Notes under the pieces: generated by a model
Databases searched by the model: none
The model's input: only the letters and a program-made list of their open reading frames with translations
Told to the model about the DNA's origin: nothing
Assembly: GCF_000429145.1 (NCBI RefSeq)
Contig: NZ_AUBH01000003.1
Coordinates: forward strand, 186,001-250,000
DNA length: 64,000 bases
Direction: 5' to 3'
Source of the DNA: Aestuariibacter salexigens DSM 15300
GTDB taxonomy: Bacteria; Pseudomonadota; Gammaproteobacteria; Enterobacterales; Alteromonadaceae
Position numbers and translations under genes: made by a program
Part shown: one piece after another, positions 7,404 to 16,079 of the stretch
Layout of the letters: every line of letters starts with the position of its first letter
Numbering within the stretch: the first letter of the stretch is position 1

Positions 7404-8231
7404 TTAGCCCTGCAGAAGCTGCAGTGCTGATTGCGGACGCTGATTAGCCTGACCCAGCACTGTAATACTGGCCTGTTGAACGATCTGCCAACGGGTCAGT
7501 TCTGCCGTTTCGACGGCAAAATCGGTGTCACGTATGCGCGATCTTGCCGCCGATACGTTTTCAGCAATACTACTAAGGTTGCGGATAGTAGACTGAAAGC
7601 GGTTTTGAATCGCACCCAGGTCAGCGCGTTTCGCATCAATAATGGAGATCGCACCGAGTACTAGCGACATAGCTCTAGACGCTTCGGCTACAGTCTCCAC
7701 AGAGACCTGACCGACACCCAAACCTGAGGCGCCGTAACCACCTGTTCTAGAGATATTAACACTAATGGTTTGACCAGGATTTGCACCTACCAGGAATGCT
7801 GAGCTGTATACGCCGGTTAGAACGTCCACGCCCCCAAACTGTGTAGTCGTGGCAATTCTGCTTATTTCTTCCTTGAGTGCCGCCACTTCTTTTTGCAGTG
7901 CAAGTCGGTCAGCAGAGCCGTTAATCCCGTTCTGGGCTTGTACTGCAAGGACCCTAATACGCTGTAACGCGTTGGTGGTTTCGGCGAGTGCTCCTTCGAC
8001 GGTTTGCGATAGTGAAATTCCGTCGTTGGCATTACGCACTGCCATGTTGAGACCATTTACCTGAGTAGTCAGGCGGTTAGATATTTGCAGGCCGGCTGCA
8101 TCGTCTTTGGCTCCGTTGATACGGAAGCCGGATGACAAGCGCTCGAACGCTGTGCTCAGGTTGTTATTTGAAGTGAACAACTGACGCGTAGCATTCAACG
8201 CCGACACATTCGTGTTGACGAACAATGACAT
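7404..8231 (-). CDS. fliC: Flagellin 3
   Basis: A 275-residue flagellin, complete at both ends ([19 protein letters not shown] ... SALQLLQG). Almost the same as flagellin 2 through residue 180. The two differ mainly in the centre, about residues 190-220. It also has LTRWQI instead of LTRNQI. The ribosome site TTAGGAG lies 7-8 bp before ATG 8229-8231. A sigma-28-like site (8390-8417) gives a leader of about 150 nt that contains two tandem stem-loops. The pair 2/3 probably arose by duplication, separate from the pair 1/4. Confidence 0.95.
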   Translation of the reverse strand: MSLFVNTNVSALNATRQLFTSNNNLSTAFERLSSGFRINGAKDDAAGLQISNRLTTQVNGLNMAVRNANDGISLSQTVEGALAETTNALQRIRVLAVQAQNGINGSADRLALQKEVAALKEEISRIATTTQFGGVDVLTGVYSSAFLVGANPGQTISVNISRTGGYGASGLGVGQVSVETVAEASRAMSLVLGAISIIDAKRADLGAIQNRFQSTIRNLSSIAENVSAARSRIRDTDFAVETAELTRWQIVQQASITVLGQANQRPQSALQLLQG

Positions 8232-8301
8232 GTTTTTACTCCTAACGATTTATGCAACAACCGATGACATATTATTGGTTTTATTGACGTCTATCGGTAC
8301 A

Positions 8302-8375
8302 CGGCTGGCCTTGCTTTTATTATTCTTCGCTGCCGCTATTCAGCCTGTGCCTTGCTTTTTCTATTCTTCGCACAG
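8302..8375 (-). other. Twin stem-loops with near-identical 19-nt loops in the flagellin 3 leader
   Basis: In the mRNA the first hairpin is CTGTGC / 19-nt loop / GCACAG (8345-8375). The second is CGGC-A-GC / 19-nt loop / GC-CA-GCCG (8302-8335). The loops are GAAGAATAGAAAAAGCAAG and GAAGAATAATAAAAGCAAG, 17 of 19 identical. The stems differ in sequence but still pair. The pattern suggests selection on structure with a conserved purine-rich loop. No known riboswitch or leader is recognised. Confidence 0.5.
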
Positions 8376-8389
8376 TGCCTTTGTTAAAT

Positions 8390-8417
8390 TTATCGATAGA
8401 ACTACAGAAATTCTTTA
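8390..8417 (-). promoter_or_regulatory. Sigma-28-like promoter of flagellin 3
   Basis: Minus strand TAAA, 16 bases, ATCGATAA. The -10 block matches GCCGATAA at 6 of 8 positions. The spacer is one base longer than the 15 found at the other flagellin promoters here, so it may be weaker. Confidence 0.6.
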
Positions 8418-8463
8418 GGAGATTTTGGATAAATATTTTAAGTGTTTGTAATATATAGAAAAT

Positions 8464-8489
8464 AAAAAGGCCGAAGCATGACTTCGGCC
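8464..8489 (-). terminator. Intrinsic terminator of flagellin 4
   Basis: Minus strand GGCCGAAG-TCATG-CTTCGGCC followed by TTTTT. An 8-bp perfect stem, 108 bp after the flagellin 4 stop. Confidence 0.88.
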
Positions 8490-8492
8490 AAC

Positions 8493-8518
8493 CGCTCTAC
8501 GTTAGGAGAGAGTGAGCG
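8493..8518 (-). other. 3'-UTR hairpin of flagellin 4 with anti-Shine-Dalgarno loop
   Basis: CGCTC (8493-8497) pairs with GAGCG (8514-8518). The mRNA loop contains ACTCTCTCCTAACGTA. TCTCTCCTA in this loop (RC of 8503-8511) is complementary to TAGGAGAGA in the flagellin 4 leader (RC of 9426-9434). CTCCTAACG also matches CGTTAGGAG before flagellin 3. Same design as 5882-5902. Confidence 0.45.
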
Positions 8519-8552
8519 AAACTCTCACATTCTGTTTTCAGACGACCATGTT

Positions 8553-8570
8553 TCTCACTACCTCCTGGCG
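8553..8570. repeat. 18-bp flagellin-spacer repeat, copy 2
   Basis: Identical to 7131-7148 (TCTCACTACCTCCTGGCG). It lies 27 bp after the flagellin 4 stop. Confidence 0.7.
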
Positions 8571-8596
8571 CCTGAAAGCAGAGAATAGTTTACTGA

Positions 8597-9421
8597 TTAT
8601 CCCAGCAGCTGTAGTGCAGACTGTGGACGCTGATTGGCCTGTGAAAGGACCGTCAGTGACGCCTGCTGAACAATCTGGTTACGGGTCAGGTTTGCGGTTT
8701 CCACTGCAAAATCAGTATCACGAATACGTGAACGAGCGCCTGAAACATTCTCAGAGATGTTCGACAGATTTCGTATGGTCGACTGGAATCGGTTCTGCAA
8801 CGCACCCAGTTCGGCACGTTGTGCTCCTACCGCAGAAATCGCAGTATCCAGAGTAGCTAATGCAGCACTTGCACCTCCAGCGGTGGATACATCAACGGTT
8901 CCAACACTCAGGCCAGAGGCACCAAAGCCGCCCGGCCGAGATAGATTCACCGAGATATTTTGACCGGCGTTAGCGCCGACCAAAAATTTTGACGAATATG
9001 TTCCACTCAAAATATTAGTTCCGCCGAACTGTGTATCAGCACCAATCCTCGACAGCTCAGATATTAACGCTGTCACCTCCTGCTGCAGAGCGGTGCGGTC
9101 AGCGGAGCTGTTAATGCCGTTCTGAGACTGCACAGCAAGCTGACGAATACGTTGTAGCGAATTTGTTGTTTCAGCCAACGCCCCCTCCGCCGTTTGTACC
9201 AGCGAAATCGCATCATTTGCGTTGCGAACAGCTTGATTCAGGCCCTGGATTTGGGTAGTAAGGCGGTCAGAGATCTGTAAACCTGCAGCGTCATCTGCTG
9301 CACGATTGATACGGAATCCTGATGATAAACGTTCGAATGAAACACTTAATGCGTTTGATGAATCAAACAGTTGACGCTGCGCATTGATCGCAGACACATT
9401 GGTATTGACGAATACACTCAT
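8597..9421 (-). CDS. fliC: Flagellin 4
   Basis: A 274-residue flagellin ([19 protein letters not shown] ... SALQLLG) with complete D0/D1 domains and the normal LTRNQI motif. Very close to flagellin 1, including the central [19 protein letters not shown] stretch. AGGAGAG lies before ATG 9419-9421. A strong sigma-28-type promoter is at 9550-9576, so the leader is about 120 nt. The leader contains the hairpins TCCGCC/GGCGGA (9461-9480) and ACAGT-g-ATTTGT/ACAAAT-g-ACTGT (9501-9528). Confidence 0.96.
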   Translation of the reverse strand: MSVFVNTNVSAINAQRQLFDSSNALSVSFERLSSGFRINRAADDAAGLQISDRLTTQIQGLNQAVRNANDAISLVQTAEGALAETTNSLQRIRQLAVQSQNGINSSADRTALQQEVTALISELSRIGADTQFGGTNILSGTYSSKFLVGANAGQNISVNLSRPGGFGASGLSVGTVDVSTAGGASAALATLDTAISAVGAQRAELGALQNRFQSTIRNLSNISENVSGARSRIRDTDFAVETANLTRNQIVQQASLTVLSQANQRPQSALQLLG

Positions 9422-9500
9422 GGTATCTCTCCTACACTCTCAGCCCAGCACTCGCTGGCATCCGCCAAACCAAAGGCGGAGGTTCAAAACACTAATAGAA

Positions 9501-9528
9501 ACAGTGATTTGTCGTAACAAATGACTGT
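9501..9528 (-). other. Stem-loop in the flagellin 4 leader
   Basis: ACAGT, mismatch, ATTTGT, loop CGTA, ACAAAT, mismatch, ACTGT: 11 pairs around one G/G site. A second hairpin (TCCGCC/GGCGGA, 9461-9480) follows it in the message. Both lie between the sigma-28 site and the ribosome site. Confidence 0.5.
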
Positions 9529-9549
9529 TACTGGCTCTCTCGAATAAAT

Positions 9550-9576
9550 TTATCGACGCTTTTCAAATTCCCTTTA
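9550..9576 (-). promoter_or_regulatory. Sigma-28 (FliA) promoter of flagellin 4
   Basis: Minus strand TAAA, 15 bases, GTCGATAA, matching TAAA-N15-GCCGATAA at 11 of 12 positions. The best FliA match among the flagellin genes here. Confidence 0.85.
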
Positions 9577-9681
9577 ACAAAAATTTGCCGAATAACTAAA
9601 CGAGACATCTTGATAGGGGCTGGAAGATAGGAGTAATGTATTGACAAATAAAAGTTTTTAGATATTTATGAGGTGCCCTGA

Positions 9682-10641
9682 ATGCGTATAAAAAAAGTCA
9701 CCCGTCTATGGTCAAAGGCGGCCCACAATGCCTTTACCGATCTGTGTTTTTATCAAGGCAACCTATTCTGCTGCTTTAGGGAAGCGCGAACGCACATCAG
9801 CGAAGATGGCACCATTCGGATACTGTGCCTGGATCAATGCGGCGAAATACTTAGCCACGGCAGACTACACATGCCTAATACCGATCTTCGTGATCCCAAG
9901 CTTACCGTTACGCCTGACGGAAAACTGCTGCTGTATGCATACGCAAGACTGAAAGACCGTCAAACTGGTAAGCGCGTCAGTCGCAACATTAATTGGTTCA
10001 GTAGGACTGGACAAAGCTGGTCATCGCCTCGTTTTTTTGGAGCGCCATTTCACTGGCTGTGGCGTCAGAGATTTTACAAGGGTCGGGCATATGGCCTGGC
10101 ATATTGCGCGACAGATGAATCATTACACCTGTTCGCTGGCGACCCCAGGCGTACCTTTGAGTGTGAAAAACGCGATCTGCTAGGGTTAGCGACCCATGGC
10201 GTGGGCTATCCTAATGAAAGTGACATTATGTTCGACGCAAAGGGAACTATGATTGCGCTGGTCAGGCGAGATGCTGATACGGGGTCCGCAAAGTTAGGGA
10301 TTGCTGCACCTCCCTATCAGCGCTGGCAATGGCACGATCTTGGTACTTACATTGGCTGCCCGGTGATTTACCCACTTAGCGATCGTCAAGCGATTGTGGT
10401 CGGCAGAGACTGGCAGAGGAAAGGCCCTCGCACAGTACTCTATGAACTTAACATAGCAGCACGCACTGTTGGTATTATCGATACATTGCCCTCATCAGGG
10501 GACAATAGCTATCCGGGGATCGTCTCTATTGGAGATAAAATCTGGATAAGCTATTACTCGTCTCATGAGGACCACAAATCCAGTATATATCTGGCCAGTT
10601 ACCAGCGTGATACGTTGCTCAACCTGATTAAATATAATTAA
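9682..10641 (+). CDS. Sialidase-like (BNR / beta-propeller) protein inside the flagellar locus
   Basis: A 319-residue protein. The N-terminus reads AFTDLCFYQGNLFCCFREARTHISEDG, then DLRDPKLTVTPDGKLLL. This resembles the AFTDL..F.G.WYC.FREG..H...DG ... DLRDPKL..TPDGRL pattern of proteins annotated as exo-alpha-sialidase (BNR superfamily). No signal peptide or membrane segment is seen, so it should be cytoplasmic, unlike most relatives. GAGGTG lies 7 bp before the ATG. A possible -35/-10 pair is TTGATA (9610) and TAATGT (9634), spacing 18. It is the only plus-strand gene between flaG and flgB, and its end overlaps the flgL end by 14 bp. A link to nonulosonate on flagellin is inference. Enzyme activity is unproven. 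Confidence 0.65.
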   Translation: MRIKKVTRLWSKAAHNAFTDLCFYQGNLFCCFREARTHISEDGTIRILCLDQCGEILSHGRLHMPNTDLRDPKLTVTPDGKLLLYAYARLKDRQTGKRVSRNINWFSRTGQSWSSPRFFGAPFHWLWRQRFYKGRAYGLAYCATDESLHLFAGDPRRTFECEKRDLLGLATHGVGYPNESDIMFDAKGTMIALVRRDADTGSAKLGIAAPPYQRWQWHDLGTYIGCPVIYPLSDRQAIVVGRDWQRKGPRTVLYELNIAARTVGIIDTLPSSGDNSYPGIVSIGDKIWISYYSSHEDHKSSIYLASYQRDTLLNLIKYN

Positions 10642-11851
10642 ACAGCGACAGATTAGATATCTGTGGAAAAGTGGCCAGCGCAGCATTTAATGCGGTTTCC
10701 TGTTTAGAAAACTCAGCGGACGCCTCAGCGTAATCAACATCCTGAATGGTAGAGAGCGACTTTTTATTGGCGATTTCAATATCCAGATTCGCTTCATAGA
10801 TGGATTCGGCTACATTCAGACGTCCACCAATGGATGACGTTTCGTTCTGAATGGCTACTAGTGCATTGTCCATGCCCACCAGAGCGTCTGCCAGGCCATC
10901 ATCGAAATTCTGCTGACCCGGAAAGTTGTTGGTCAACACGTTAACAAGGTCGTTTAGGGTTTCTGCAACGTTTTTCTTTTCAGGTGTAGACAGGGTGAAG
11001 TCCACAGTGTTGCCAACTGCGCCTTCAATCGTAAAGCTCAAACCGTTAAAGCTGAACGGCTGCCCAGACTGAAAATCCTGTGTGGCAAGTACTGCTCCCG
11101 ATGCAACATTGGTAATTTGTACCTGATTACCAGCAAGAATCGTGGCTCTGAACTGATTATTTGCCGCCGTGATAGCGTCATAATTATTGTTGTGAAACTG
11201 ATCGAATTTGTCCTGCTGGGTAACTTTGACACTGGCGCTGGTCACTCCTGTGCTTGCCGTAATCGGTGCATCCAGCCGCGCCAGCACATTTTCAAATATC
11301 TCAAACCCTGACGTTGTTGCCCCCAGGCTGACCGTATTAGACACCTGAATTTCGTTATTTCCGGTATCACCGTCAAAGGTGTACTTTTTACCTGACGCTG
11401 ATGGGTTAAATGCAAATGCCTGAGAATTAGATTGAAAACCTGCAAAGATATACTCTCCGTTGGCGTTTTGCGCATTCATTAAGTCGAACACTTCATCTCT
11501 TATCTGTGCAACTTCGATGCTGATGGCTCGTCTATCCTCATCAGAATACACACCATTACCCGCCTGAATAGCGAGCGTTCTGGCGCGACTCACCGCGTTA
11601 TTGATATTCCGCAGTACCGCTTCCTGCTCTTCAAGACTATTACGCAGTAAGTCGTTATTACGCTGATACTGCTTAAGCTGTGCAAGCTCCTCGGTCAGTC
11701 TTACAACCTTTGTAGCGCCTACGGGATCATCAGAAGGGCGCAGCAATTTCTTACCGGTTGCCAACTGCTGCTGAATATTAGACAAGCCAGACTGGTTATC
11801 CATTATGGATTGAATGTTCCTGTCAAATAATTGGCCCGTTGATACTCTCAC
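10628..11851 (-). CDS. flgL: Flagellar hook-filament junction protein FlgL (HAP3)
   Basis: A 407-residue protein starting MRVSTGQLFDRNIQSIMDNQSGLSNIQQQLATGKKLLRPSDDPVGAT, the FlgL N-terminus. The C-terminus has DVDYAEASAEFSKQETALNAALATFPQISNLSLFNYI, a flagellin-like D0 helix. Together with FlgK it forms the hook-filament junction outside the cell. It lies 6 bp after flgK. Its 3' end overlaps the opposing sialidase-like gene, so read-through from either side would give antisense RNA. Confidence 0.95.
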   Translation of the reverse strand: MRVSTGQLFDRNIQSIMDNQSGLSNIQQQLATGKKLLRPSDDPVGATKVVRLTEELAQLKQYQRNNDLLRNSLEEQEAVLRNINNAVSRARTLAIQAGNGVYSDEDRRAISIEVAQIRDEVFDLMNAQNANGEYIFAGFQSNSQAFAFNPSASGKKYTFDGDTGNNEIQVSNTVSLGATTSGFEIFENVLARLDAPITASTGVTSASVKVTQQDKFDQFHNNNYDAITAANNQFRATILAGNQVQITNVASGAVLATQDFQSGQPFSFNGLSFTIEGAVGNTVDFTLSTPEKKNVAETLNDLVNVLTNNFPGQQNFDDGLADALVGMDNALVAIQNETSSIGGRLNVAESIYEANLDIEIANKKSLSTIQDVDYAEASAEFSKQETALNAALATFPQISNLSLFNYI

Positions 11852-11857
11852 GTATTA

Positions 11858-13987
11858 TTACCTCGCTGCTGCCAGTATGGTGTCGAACAATTCTCGTGCT
11901 GTTGTCAGGATACGCGCTGCTGCTGCATACGTTTGCTGATAACGAACAAGGTTCGCCGCTTCCTCGTCCAGGCTTACACCGGAAATAGACTCAAACCAGT
12001 CTCGGGATTGCACTTCCATCGCCTCTGATGCACGCAATGATATTTCGGCAGACGCAGTCTTTTCGCCAACCTCTCCCACTATATCGGCATAGGCTTCAAA
12101 AAAGCTTACCCGGGCTGTTGAACCATTGTTACTCGACAGCACGGTTGCCTGCTCATGAAGCGCTGATAGCCCCAGCCCGTTGCGGTTATCGTCCAATCCA
12201 TCGGTATTATAGCCAATCGAGAAGCTGTCTCCCGCTCGGGGCGAGCCCTGTAAACTAAAGTCAAATCCCGGATAGTTATCCAGCCCGCTAAACGCTGCGG
12301 GCCAGCCACCAGTAGCCGCTGCCTGTGACATCAGGTTATTCAGATTAGTCACACCACTCACGGTGGTGATCACCGTGCCAGCACTGTCTCGAACTTCAAA
12401 TTCATCGGCCGCGGTAAAGCGTATCTCTGCAGGAGCGCCTACACCACCGCCTGGCGCTGCGCCTGGACCGTGTATACCACCGCTGCCATTAAACGCGGAT
12501 GCCGCGGAGTCTGCGAAGGTGTTATCCACCGTTGTATTGGTCACAGAGGTGCCGATTAACGCCGCATCTCCCAGATTATTAAGTGAAGGGTCAATACGCA
12601 AAGGAGAGGCCATCGCCAGGTCTTCCGGACGGGTGGTGGCCATCGCAAGTTTATCTATAGTGTTGCGAGTTGGCTGCAATAAAAACTGGTCACCCACTGC
12701 ATAACCGGTACCATCTGGTAATTCTATCTCAACGCCACCTAACACGGGGGTAAACGAACCAGAGGCAGCGTCAACGCCCGTATACGTCTGGGTAATGGCA
12801 GTGCCATTTGCGTCCAACACCTGTGAACCATCCGCATTAAGAAGGGCAACCGTGATGTCAACCGTAGGTGGTGCACCTGCAGTGACAGCGTCAATGGTAA
12901 TTTGCAAATCTGCACTAGTGATCTGATTACCCTCTCCTTCTTCTATACGGCCGTTGACAATTAACGTTGCATCACTGTTGTCCGCATAGTTTAGAGACTG
13001 AAATTCTGGCAGACGGAAAAGGTTACTGCCCAGCTGTTGGTCCAAATCCATGCCGAGTCTGTTTTGTCGGTTAATCTCTTCTGCGAAGGAAAAAGCAAGC
13101 TGTCCCAGCTCACGACGATTGGGTGCCAGAATTTCGTTTCGGTAGCGATATAATCCGCCGAGTTCACCACCGACGTTGCCTTCATCAAGATTTATCGTCG
13201 TTGGCTTGCCGCTGCTGCGCAGCTGCAGGGTTTTAAAATTGAGGTCTGGATCGCCGCTTTGCTGAAATGCGTTGAAACTGCCATCCTGCAATACTAGAGA
13301 CTCGCCACTTGTTAAATTTACCAGTACTGAACCATCATTATTGCCACTGGGACGGGTTTCAATTGAAACGAGACTGGCTAATTCCAAAATGGCACTATCT
13401 CGCTCATTCATCAGCGCGCCCGGCACTTCGTCGCGATTGGCCCCGCGCACGGTTTTTATAGAGTTATTCAGCTCGGCAATGGTACTGATCAATGAGTTCG
13501 CCCTGTCTATGAGCGCATCCATTTCCAGATTCAGCTCTTTTTCGCGCACAGCCATAAAGCTATCAAGCGAAGTCATCTGACTTAACAGGTTCTCTGCCTC
13601 GCCAATCACCAGGCTTCGCGCCGCGCGGTTTGTAGGGTCGTCATTTGCAGTTTGTATCGCGCTAAAAAATCGGCTCATCCCCGTCGATAAGCCGTTCGCT
13701 TCGCTTGCCAGTAAGTCATCCAGGCGCGAAGCGTTATTGTAATAGGCAGTGTATTCGCCAAGCTGTGTGGTATCCCGACGCAGCTGATTTTGGGCAAAGG
13801 TACTGATGATGCGTTCGGTGACCCCACCATCGACGCCGCCGGAAAGCTGACTGGTAAAGGTGGTACGCTCTCGCACGTAACCTTCGGTGTTGACGTTGGC
13901 AATGTTGTTACTGGCAGTATCCAGAAGCCTGTTACTGGCATTCAGACCGCTAGTCGCAATGGAGAACAGATCTGCGGACTTGATCAT
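11858..13987 (-). CDS. flgK: Flagellar hook-filament junction protein FlgK (HAP1)
   Basis: A 709-residue protein, on the long side for FlgK (commonly about 550-680). N-terminal: ADLFSIATSGLNASNRLLDTASNNIANVNTEGYVRERT, the rod-hook family signature. C-terminal: SGVSLDEEAANLVRYQQTYAAAARILTTARELFDTIL, the FlgK end motif. The extra length is in the middle, about residues 340-600, with Thr/Asp-rich variable domains. It overlaps flgJ by 4 bp and is followed by flgL. Confidence 0.95.
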   Translation of the reverse strand: MIKSADLFSIATSGLNASNRLLDTASNNIANVNTEGYVRERTTFTSQLSGGVDGGVTERIISTFAQNQLRRDTTQLGEYTAYYNNASRLDDLLASEANGLSTGMSRFFSAIQTANDDPTNRAARSLVIGEAENLLSQMTSLDSFMAVREKELNLEMDALIDRANSLISTIAELNNSIKTVRGANRDEVPGALMNERDSAILELASLVSIETRPSGNNDGSVLVNLTSGESLVLQDGSFNAFQQSGDPDLNFKTLQLRSSGKPTTINLDEGNVGGELGGLYRYRNEILAPNRRELGQLAFSFAEEINRQNRLGMDLDQQLGSNLFRLPEFQSLNYADNSDATLIVNGRIEEGEGNQITSADLQITIDAVTAGAPPTVDITVALLNADGSQVLDANGTAITQTYTGVDAASGSFTPVLGGVEIELPDGTGYAVGDQFLLQPTRNTIDKLAMATTRPEDLAMASPLRIDPSLNNLGDAALIGTSVTNTTVDNTFADSAASAFNGSGGIHGPGAAPGGGVGAPAEIRFTAADEFEVRDSAGTVITTVSGVTNLNNLMSQAAATGGWPAAFSGLDNYPGFDFSLQGSPRAGDSFSIGYNTDGLDDNRNGLGLSALHEQATVLSSNNGSTARVSFFEAYADIVGEVGEKTASAEISLRASEAMEVQSRDWFESISGVSLDEEAANLVRYQQTYAAAARILTTARELFDTILAAAR

Positions 13988-14949
13988 TCAGTCAGCCCTC
14001 GCATTAATGCACCATTAAGAATGGTCTTAATTTTACTCGCATAATTAGGATCGGTGGCGTAACCGGCTTGCTGAAGTGACTCAACATACTTTTGCGCATC
14101 ACCGGCATTCTCTAACGCCTGTTCATAGCGCTGGCTGCCAGTAATAAATTGCGCATAGTCACGCATCGACTCCAAAAAGGATCCGTACGCTCTGAAAGGT
14201 GCACGCTGACGATTGGCAATACCGCCCTGATATTCGAGCGTATCAACCACGACTTTTTCACCCTGCCAGCGGTTGTCCGCTTTGATACCAAACAGGTTGT
14301 GGCTGTTATTGCCCTGACCGTCATGAATGAGATAGCGCCCCCACCCCGTCTCGACCGCCGCCTGGGCAATCATTGCCTTCGCGTCCAGCCCATATTGTTG
14401 GCCGACTTTCTCGGCGATAGGGTAGAGCGCATTGACAAAATGTTGTGGTTCTTCAAATGCCGCCTGTTTGATGCCAGGCTGTGTAACTGTTTTTGAGCGT
14501 TGAATCTGCCTTTCAACGCCATCTAGTGGAGATAATTCAGTTCGACGATGCCTGATATCAGCAAGGTTTGCATCATTACGAATTGCCGTAGCAGGCAGGT
14601 ACCCATCTTTGTCATGACTTAACTGCTGCACAATAATGTCAGCCAGACCCAGCGATCCTTTAGAGGATAAATCAGTGGCAAGCTGTTGGTCGTGCATGTC
14701 GCGATAAAACTTAACCTGTTCACTATTAAACGGACTGTCTTCATCTGCCAGCGCGTCTTGAGCTTTACGCATAGATTTGAGCAGCATATTGACGAATACT
14801 GCTTCAAATTGCTGCGCAGCCTCCCTGAGAGCCCCTTTATCACCACTCAACGCAGCCTGACGGAGTTTGTCTACACTGCCCAGATCATGATAGTTGCGAG
14901 TCATCTCTAGCTGACTTTTGATATGACCGCTTTGCAGATCGCTATCCAT
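13984..14949 (-). CDS. flgJ: FlgJ, rod-capping protein and peptidoglycan glucosaminidase
   Basis: A 321-residue two-domain protein. The N-terminal rod-binding domain (about 25-110) includes QFEAVFVNMLLKSMRKA. The C-terminal glucosaminidase (LYZ2-type) domain (about 165-315) carries AQAAVETGWGRYLI with the catalytic Glu, and NNSHNLFGIKAD. FlgJ caps the growing rod and cuts the peptidoglycan in the periplasm. It has no cleavable signal because it is exported by the flagellar system. The stop overlaps flgK (ATGA) and the start overlaps the flgI stop (TGATG). Confidence 0.95.
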   Translation of the reverse strand: MDSDLQSGHIKSQLEMTRNYHDLGSVDKLRQAALSGDKGALREAAQQFEAVFVNMLLKSMRKAQDALADEDSPFNSEQVKFYRDMHDQQLATDLSSKGSLGLADIIVQQLSHDKDGYLPATAIRNDANLADIRHRRTELSPLDGVERQIQRSKTVTQPGIKQAAFEEPQHFVNALYPIAEKVGQQYGLDAKAMIAQAAVETGWGRYLIHDGQGNNSHNLFGIKADNRWQGEKVVVDTLEYQGGIANRQRAPFRAYGSFLESMRDYAQFITGSQRYEQALENAGDAQKYVESLQQAGYATDPNYASKIKTILNGALMRGLTE

Positions 14950-16079
14950 CAGATAATCACCAATTCGCCTTGCAACGCGCCTGCTTCACGCAGAGCCTCG
15001 AGTATTGCCATCAGGTCGCCGGGAGCAGCGCCTACTTCATTGACCGCACGCACGAGTTGATCCAATGTGATCCCCGGATCAAACTTAAACATTCGAGTAT
15101 CATCCAGATTGACATCAATAATTGACTGGGTCGTGACCACCGTGTCTCCCTCGGCAAGTGCACTAGGCTGAGACACGGTCTGGTTTTCAGAAATGGTGAC
15201 AGTCAAACCGCCATGTGTAATGGCAGCGGGCAGTAGCCTTACATCCTGACCAATGACGATGGTGCCTGTACGACTGTTAATGACCACTCTGGCCGACGCT
15301 TTCGCCGGAGTGAATTCAAAATTTTCCAGCGTCGCCAAAAACCCAACGCGCTGGCCTACGTCTCGCGGCGCTGATACGCGGATTGACGCAGCATCAATCG
15401 GTGTCGCAATGGCCATTCCTTTGTTTGGATCGGCGCCAAGACGCAGATTAATCGTATCGGCAAGTGCCTTTGCCGTGGAAAAGTCTGGGTAGTTAAGGTT
15501 CAGCGTGAGAAAGTCATTCTGCATGAAGCCGCTCGGCACCGCACGCTCCACCAGCGCGCCGTTTGCGATACGACCTACTGTCGGCGTGTTCACAATCACC
15601 CGCGAGCCGTCACCGCCCTCAGCGCCAAAACCACTGACGACCAGTGAACCTTGCGCAACGGCGTACACATTGCCATCAAGGCCTTTCAGCATGGTCTGTA
15701 GCAGGGTGCCCCCCACCAGACTTTCCGCTTCGCCTACTGAGGACACCGTTACGTCAATACGCTGCCCCGGTTTTACAAATGGTGGCAACTTTGCATGCAC
15801 AGCAACCGCTGCAACATTGGATATCTTCGGCTTTTGATTCGGATCCAGGGCAATACCGAAGTTCGCCAACATAGTACGAAAGCTTTGTTCGGTGAAAGGG
15901 CTCTGCTCTCCGGTTCCCGGCAGGCCCACAACCAGCCCATAGCCAACCAGTTGGTTGTCTCTCACGCCCTGAATCGTTGCGACGTCTTTAATCCGCTGGG
16001 CAAAGGCTGTGGATGCCAGCAGCAGATTGAAAACGACAAAAATGCTAAGTGCTTGTTTTCTACTCACAACGGCCACCAT
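14949..16079 (-). CDS. flgI: Flagellar P-ring protein FlgI
   Basis: A 376-residue protein with a Sec signal peptide ([17 protein letters not shown], cleavage near residue 27) followed by [32 protein letters not shown], the FlgI signature. It forms the periplasmic P ring in the peptidoglycan layer. The end [18 protein letters not shown] is typical. The start overlaps the flgH coding end by 16 bp. Confidence 0.97.
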   Translation of the reverse strand: MVAVVSRKQALSIFVVFNLLLASTAFAQRIKDVATIQGVRDNQLVGYGLVVGLPGTGEQSPFTEQSFRTMLANFGIALDPNQKPKISNVAAVAVHAKLPPFVKPGQRIDVTVSSVGEAESLVGGTLLQTMLKGLDGNVYAVAQGSLVVSGFGAEGGDGSRVIVNTPTVGRIANGALVERAVPSGFMQNDFLTLNLNYPDFSTAKALADTINLRLGADPNKGMAIATPIDAASIRVSAPRDVGQRVGFLATLENFEFTPAKASARVVINSRTGTIVIGQDVRLLPAAITHGGLTVTISENQTVSQPSALAEGDTVVTTQSIIDVNLDDTRMFKFDPGITLDQLVRAVNEVGAAPGDLMAILEALREAGALQGELVII

